Below are positions 60,789-64,000 of a stretch of DNA of 64,000 bases, one piece after another. This DNA comes from Breviolum minutum Mf 1.05b.01 (lineage: Eukaryota > Sar > Dinophyceae > Suessiales > Symbiodiniaceae). Within the stretch, counting starts at the first letter, position 1; each line of letters begins with the position of its first letter. A model generated the notes under the pieces. The model was not told the DNA's origin. It made no database searches and was given only the letters and a program-made list of their open reading frames with translations. Location of the stretch: contig DF240753.1 in the NCBI GenBank assembly GCA_000507305.1, forward strand, positions 62,001 through 126,000. The letters are read 5' to 3'. Position numbers and translations under genes: made by a program.

Positions 60789-63700
60789 ATGAGCTCCTCT
60801 GCGGCTGCTGGCGCAGGTGGTGGTGACAATGCTTCTGGTCCCCTCCGATTCTTTAGCGGGGAGTCGGAGGATAGTCAGGAGTACAAGAGATGGAAGGTGT
60901 GGGTGATGAACAAGTTACTCACCCTTGACAAGTTGCCGAAGGAGGCGAAGGGTGCCTACGTCTACACTCTGTTGGCTGGGAAGGCGTTGGAGAGTGTGGA
61001 GCACTTGGACCCTTCTGAGTACCAGAAGGAGGGAGGAGATCAAGTCCTCCTCGCGCTGTTGGATCAGCGCTTTCCTCAGAAGGACAAGACGGATGAGATG
61101 GGCGAGACCTTGGGCCTGGTCTTTGGACTTCGATCATCTGATGGTGAATCTATGAAGAGCTGGGTGGCAAGGGCCACTGAACTGTTTGATCGATGTGAAA
61201 GAAAAACTCAGGTCAAATTTCCTGAGGAGGCTCGTGGTTGGATCTTGCTTCATCGGACGACCTTGTCCGAGGAACAGAAGGCCGTGGTGTTGGCCCGTGC
61301 TCAAGGTGACCTTCGTAGGACAGCCATTTCTACGGCATTGCGGTCCTGTTACCCTGACCTCATCCTCAAGCACAAGAAGGTGTTTCCTGCTCATGTGGTC
61401 GAGCTTGAGGGAGAGGAGATGTCCGAGACCGTCCCCGAAGATGATCTGCCTGAGATGGAGTTCGCCGATGTGGAACTTCTTCTTTCTGAACACACCGGCA
61501 GTGGTGCGGAGGGATCTTCTAGTGAGGCCTTCCTGGAGACTGAGGTGGCCGAGGTGCTGGCTTCTACGTGGAAGGAGAAGCGAGCTGAGCTGTCTCGACT
61601 TCAGAAAACACGGAAGTTCACTGCAGCCAAAGATGTCAAGAGGAGTTTTCGGATTGAAGTAGAAGAATTGAAGAAACGAACAAAATGTCATCGCTGTGGC
61701 CGTCTTGGCCATTGGAGCCGAGAGTGCAAGGCTCCTCGGAATGATTCCAAGATGACCGGTGCCCAATCTTCAGCAACAACTCCTGCTGGAGCAGCGTCGG
61801 TCGAGTCTTCCAAGGTCGAGTTTGTGGCCTTTGTTGGATCATCAATGACGTTACTACAGCGTGCTCGAGCTCTTCAACATGATCGCGTTCATCGAGACCA
61901 TGATCCCGCTCTCATTGGCGAGCCTTTGCAATCAGTGCCTGAGGAAGTGATGCTGGTATCCAGCCCTGGCTTTGGAGTGCTAGACTCTGGATGTGGTAAG
62001 ACCATTGTGGGGTCTGACACCCTGCGTTCCTTTGAGAAGTTGTGGTCGGAACGTGGTATGGCTTCACCTTGTCGTCACCCGGAGGTGAACCAGTTCCGAT
62101 TTGGCAATGGACAGGTGGAGACTTCCAATAGTACTGTGGCCATGCCGGTGATGATTGCTGGAAAGCGTGGCATCCTTCACGCTGCTGTGGTGGCTGGCAA
62201 GGCCCCCTTGCTGATTTCTCGTCCTGCGATGCAGGCACTGAAGGCTTCCATTGACTTTGAGAACAACGAGATGCAGCTATTCTCCGACAAGATCCGGGTA
62301 CCACTGCAAACCAATGCTGCAGGTCAGTTTGTCCTGAACGTGTTGGAGGGTGAAAAGGAAAAGTCTTCTGAGTTCCAAGAGGTGATGATGACTGAGCCTG
62401 AGCAATCTTCACCTTCTCCTGAGACCGTGATCCTCGTCGACAAGGACTCTGACCAGGACTGTGGGAGTGGTGTTGACTCAAAGCCTCTGAATGTTTGGAT
62501 CCGGGAAGATTGGAGTTCTAGTGTTGCTCCCATTCGTTCGTCTCGTGGTCCCAAATGGCCTTTGATTCATCGTAGGGTTGTTCGTTGTGGAAGCACTGCC
62601 CGAGTTTTGTTTGATGAAATCATTGATCCTAGTCTCCCCAAAGAGCGGTATAGCCATGGTTTGCCTAAGACAAGTGATCATATAATCACCGAGTTCCACT
62701 ATTCAGGGTCGCCAATTGAAGAACATCCCCATGAAGTGTTGACTGTAAAATCCATGAATCCTCATGAGTACCGTAGCGTGATAAAGCAGTCCAAGAATAT
62801 TGGTTCATCACTGAATAACCAAAAGAGAATGATGGTTGTTGAGGTGTTTTCACCCCCAAGGTTTGCCCCAGTGTGTGAACAAGAGGGCTTTCGTGCTAGA
62901 AATGTTGACATAATCACCGGTGAGGACCTGAGTGTCCCGAAGACCCGTAAGGAACTTGAGCAATCTCTTGAGGAAGATCCCCCTGAACTGTTGATCCTGT
63001 GTCCTCCTTGCACTGATGAAGGTGGGTGGTTTCACTTGAATAGTTCTAAGTGGGATAGACTGAAGTATCTTCAAAGAGTAGCACAGAGCCGTAGTCACAT
63101 CCGTTTTTGCCTTCGTTTGTTCAAACAGCAAGTTGATCGGGGTGGGAGAGCCTTGTTTGAACACCCAACTGGTGCCAAGACCTGGCATTACCCTGAGATG
63201 AAGACCTTGTGTCGGCGGTTTCATACAACCAAGTTGCATATGTGTCAATATGGCATGAAATTGCCATCTGATGGCTCCTTTCTTCGTAAGAGCACTCGTT
63301 TGTTAGTTAGCCATCAAGATATGACCAGTCTAGGTAAGACTTGCCCCGGAGAATCTGAGACGCACCATCATTCCACGGTTGCTGGTTCGGACCCGCTGGT
63401 CGGTGCCATTAGTCGTTTTGCCGGGAAGTACCCCCCAAAGTTTGTTGATGCTGTCTTGAATACTGTACCTGCATACCGGAATCGTAAGTGTGAATGCCTT
63501 TGTGTTGCGGGTGTAGAGGGGGATAAGCCGGGAATTGAGACCGAGATTTTGGTAAGTAGTAAAGAGGTTCAAGAACCCAAAACTGATGCTGAGCTTCGTC
63601 CCATCATTGCTAGACTGCATAAGAACCTAGGTCATCCCAGTAATAGCGATTTGGTTCGAATTCTGAAGCACGGACAGGCCTCTGAACAGGCATTACGCCT

Positions 63701-64000
63701 TGCCCGTGAGCATCAGTGTGATTTTTGTAAAAGCAACTCTAGACCTCATGCTGCTCTACCATCACAGGTCCACCGAATTCCTGAGTTTAACTACCAAATT
63801 GGCATAGATGTGAAACACCTTACAGGTTGGAAAGCTAATCAGAAAGTCACTGCACTGAACATTCTTGACACGGCTTCAGGATATCAACGTATGATCCCTT
63901 TCTTTGAGTCCGAAACCAGCAGGCTTCTGTGGGAATTGTTGGATCGTTATTGGTGTTCATGGGCCGGAAACCCCAAAGAAATTGTTCTTGACCCCAAGGC
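60789..64000 (+). CDS. Copia-2 Gag-Pol polyprotein, open to the window edge
   Basis: From ATG 60,789 the frame is open for 1,070 codons and runs off the window. Gag core about residues 1-290 (WKVWVMNKLLTLDKLPKEAK, LLDQRFPQKDKTDEMGETLG). Canonical zinc knuckle CHRCGRLGHWSREC at 300-313. Protease site LDSGCGKTIVG, Asp at 399. Methyltransferase-like module 684-850: VEVFSPPRFAPVCEQEGFRA, LLILCPPCTDEGGW (Cys 741), LFEHPTGAKTW (Glu 791), CQYGMKLPSDGSFLRKSTRL. Integrase zinc region: His 944 and 949, Cys 977 and 980. Integrase catalytic Asp 1007 (GIDVKHL) and Asp 1068 (VLDPK); spacing 61 fits copia integrases. The third acidic residue, RT and RNase H should follow outside. No stops or frame changes: this looks like a recent copy. 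Here the methyltransferase-like module lies between protease and integrase. Confidence 0.9.
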   Translation, partial: MSSSAAAGAGGGDNASGPLRFFSGESEDSQEYKRWKVWVMNKLLTLDKLPKEAKGAYVYTLLAGKALESVEHLDPSEYQKEGGDQVLLALLDQRFPQKDKTDEMGETLGLVFGLRSSDGESMKSWVARATELFDRCERKTQVKFPEEARGWILLHRTTLSEEQKAVVLARAQGDLRRTAISTALRSCYPDLILKHKKVFPAHVVELEGEEMSETVPEDDLPEMEFADVELLLSEHTGSGAEGSSSEAFLETEVAEVLASTWKEKRAELSRLQKTRKFTAAKDVKRSFRIEVEELKKRTKCHRCGRLGHWSRECKAPRNDSKMTGAQSSATTPAGAASVESSKVEFVAFVGSSMTLLQRARALQHDRVHRDHDPALIGEPLQSVPEEVMLVSSPGFGVLDSGCGKTIVGSDTLRSFEKLWSERGMASPCRHPEVNQFRFGNGQVETSNSTVAMPVMIAGKRGILHAAVVAGKAPLLISRPAMQALKASIDFENNEMQLFSDKIRVPLQTNAAGQFVLNVLEGEKEKSSEFQEVMMTEPEQSSPSPETVILVDKDSDQDCGSGVDSKPLNVWIREDWSSSVAPIRSSRGPKWPLIHRRVVRCGSTARVLFDEIIDPSLPKERYSHGLPKTSDHIITEFHYSGSPIEEHPHEVLTVKSMNPHEYRSVIKQSKNIGSSLNNQKRMMVVEVFSPPRFAPVCEQEGFRARNVDIITGEDLSVPKTRKELEQSLEEDPPELLILCPPCTDEGGWFHLNSSKWDRLKYLQRVAQSRSHIRFCLRLFKQQVDRGGRALFEHPTGAKTWHYPEMKTLCRRFHTTKLHMCQYGMKLPSDGSFLRKSTRLLVSHQDMTSLGKTCPGESETHHHSTVAGSDPLVGAISRFAGKYPPKFVDAVLNTVPAYRNRKCECLCVAGVEGDKPGIETEILVSSKEVQEPKTDAELRPIIARLHKNLGHPSNSDLVRILKHGQASEQALRLAREHQCDFCKSNSRPHAALPSQVHRIPEFNYQIGIDVKHLTGWKANQKVTALNILDTASGYQRMIPFFESETSRLLWELLDRYWCSWAGNPKEIVLDPK

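Larger units (their letters stand above)
60576..64000 (+). mobile_element. Ty1/copia-type retrotransposon 2 (Copia-2), partial
   Basis: LTR, primer-binding site and an intact open polyprotein frame, head-to-head with Copia-1 and starting inside its 5' LTR. The right end is not in the window. Confidence 0.85.

Noticed and set aside
61134-63620. Minus-strand open frames across 61-63.6 kb
   Set aside because: Opposite to an uninterrupted plus-strand gag-pol frame with all expected motifs.
1-64000. tRNA, rRNA or other structured RNA genes
   Set aside because: No cloverleaf with A/B boxes or rRNA core sequence noticed; a covariance-model scan would be needed to exclude them.

Overview
The window reads as dinoflagellate nuclear DNA, most like Symbiodiniaceae or a close relative. 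Evidence: Ty1/copia polyproteins of the dinoflagellate type; relics of the dinoflagellate spliced leader (core CATTTTGGCTCAAG) in an LTR and upstream of an intronless gene; lysine/alanine/proline-rich proteins with modules I remember as recurrent in dinoflagellate gene models; co-oriented genes with many introns; very high repeat content. Family names below come from memory of motifs; no search was run.

Layout. 1-3.5 kb: low complexity, no gene recognised. 3.5-7.2 kb: a decayed reverse transcriptase/RNase H retroelement (minus) next to a 300-bp direct repeat. 7.2-18.1 kb (cluster A): minus-strand exons with a broken transposase at the left end and modular basic proteins to its right; introns are filled with TCAAGTAAA-type repeats. 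18.3-21.9 kb (cluster B): more modular exons, separated by short AGCxx-loop-xxGCT hairpins. 22.4-23.4 kb: an intronless HAD-like gene with a relict spliced leader. 23.9-24.6 kb: microsatellites. 24.9-34.0 kb: the host-gene block, all minus strand: coiled-coil exons, a mitochondrial enoyl-CoA reductase-like gene (MECR/ETR1 family), a J-domain protein and a GT10 fucosyltransferase. 34.4-35.9 kb: satellite arrays.

35,889-48,880 is the most interesting unit: about 13.0 kb bounded by 35-bp terminal inverted repeats (31/35 identical) with a TA duplication, sitting inside the satellite. It carries a transposase-like gene and about seven other co-oriented minus-strand genes. About 40 copies of a short hairpin (AGCGGT-loop-ACCGCT, with compensatory variants) lie between its exons. 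I read it as a large, cargo-carrying TIR DNA transposon, now partly decayed.

50.8-60.6 kb: copia element 1 (minus), with 114-bp LTR, primer-binding site, polypurine tract, gag, zinc fingers, protease, integrase, a cytosine-methyltransferase-like module, RT and RNase H. A 1,209-bp TIR element with TA duplication has landed in one of its zinc fingers. 60.6-64.0 kb: copia element 2 (plus), apparently younger and uninterrupted to the window edge; it has the same primer-binding site and carries the methyltransferase-like module at a different place in the polyprotein. Nesting order: satellite, then the 13-kb element; and copia 1, then the 1.2-kb element and copia 2.
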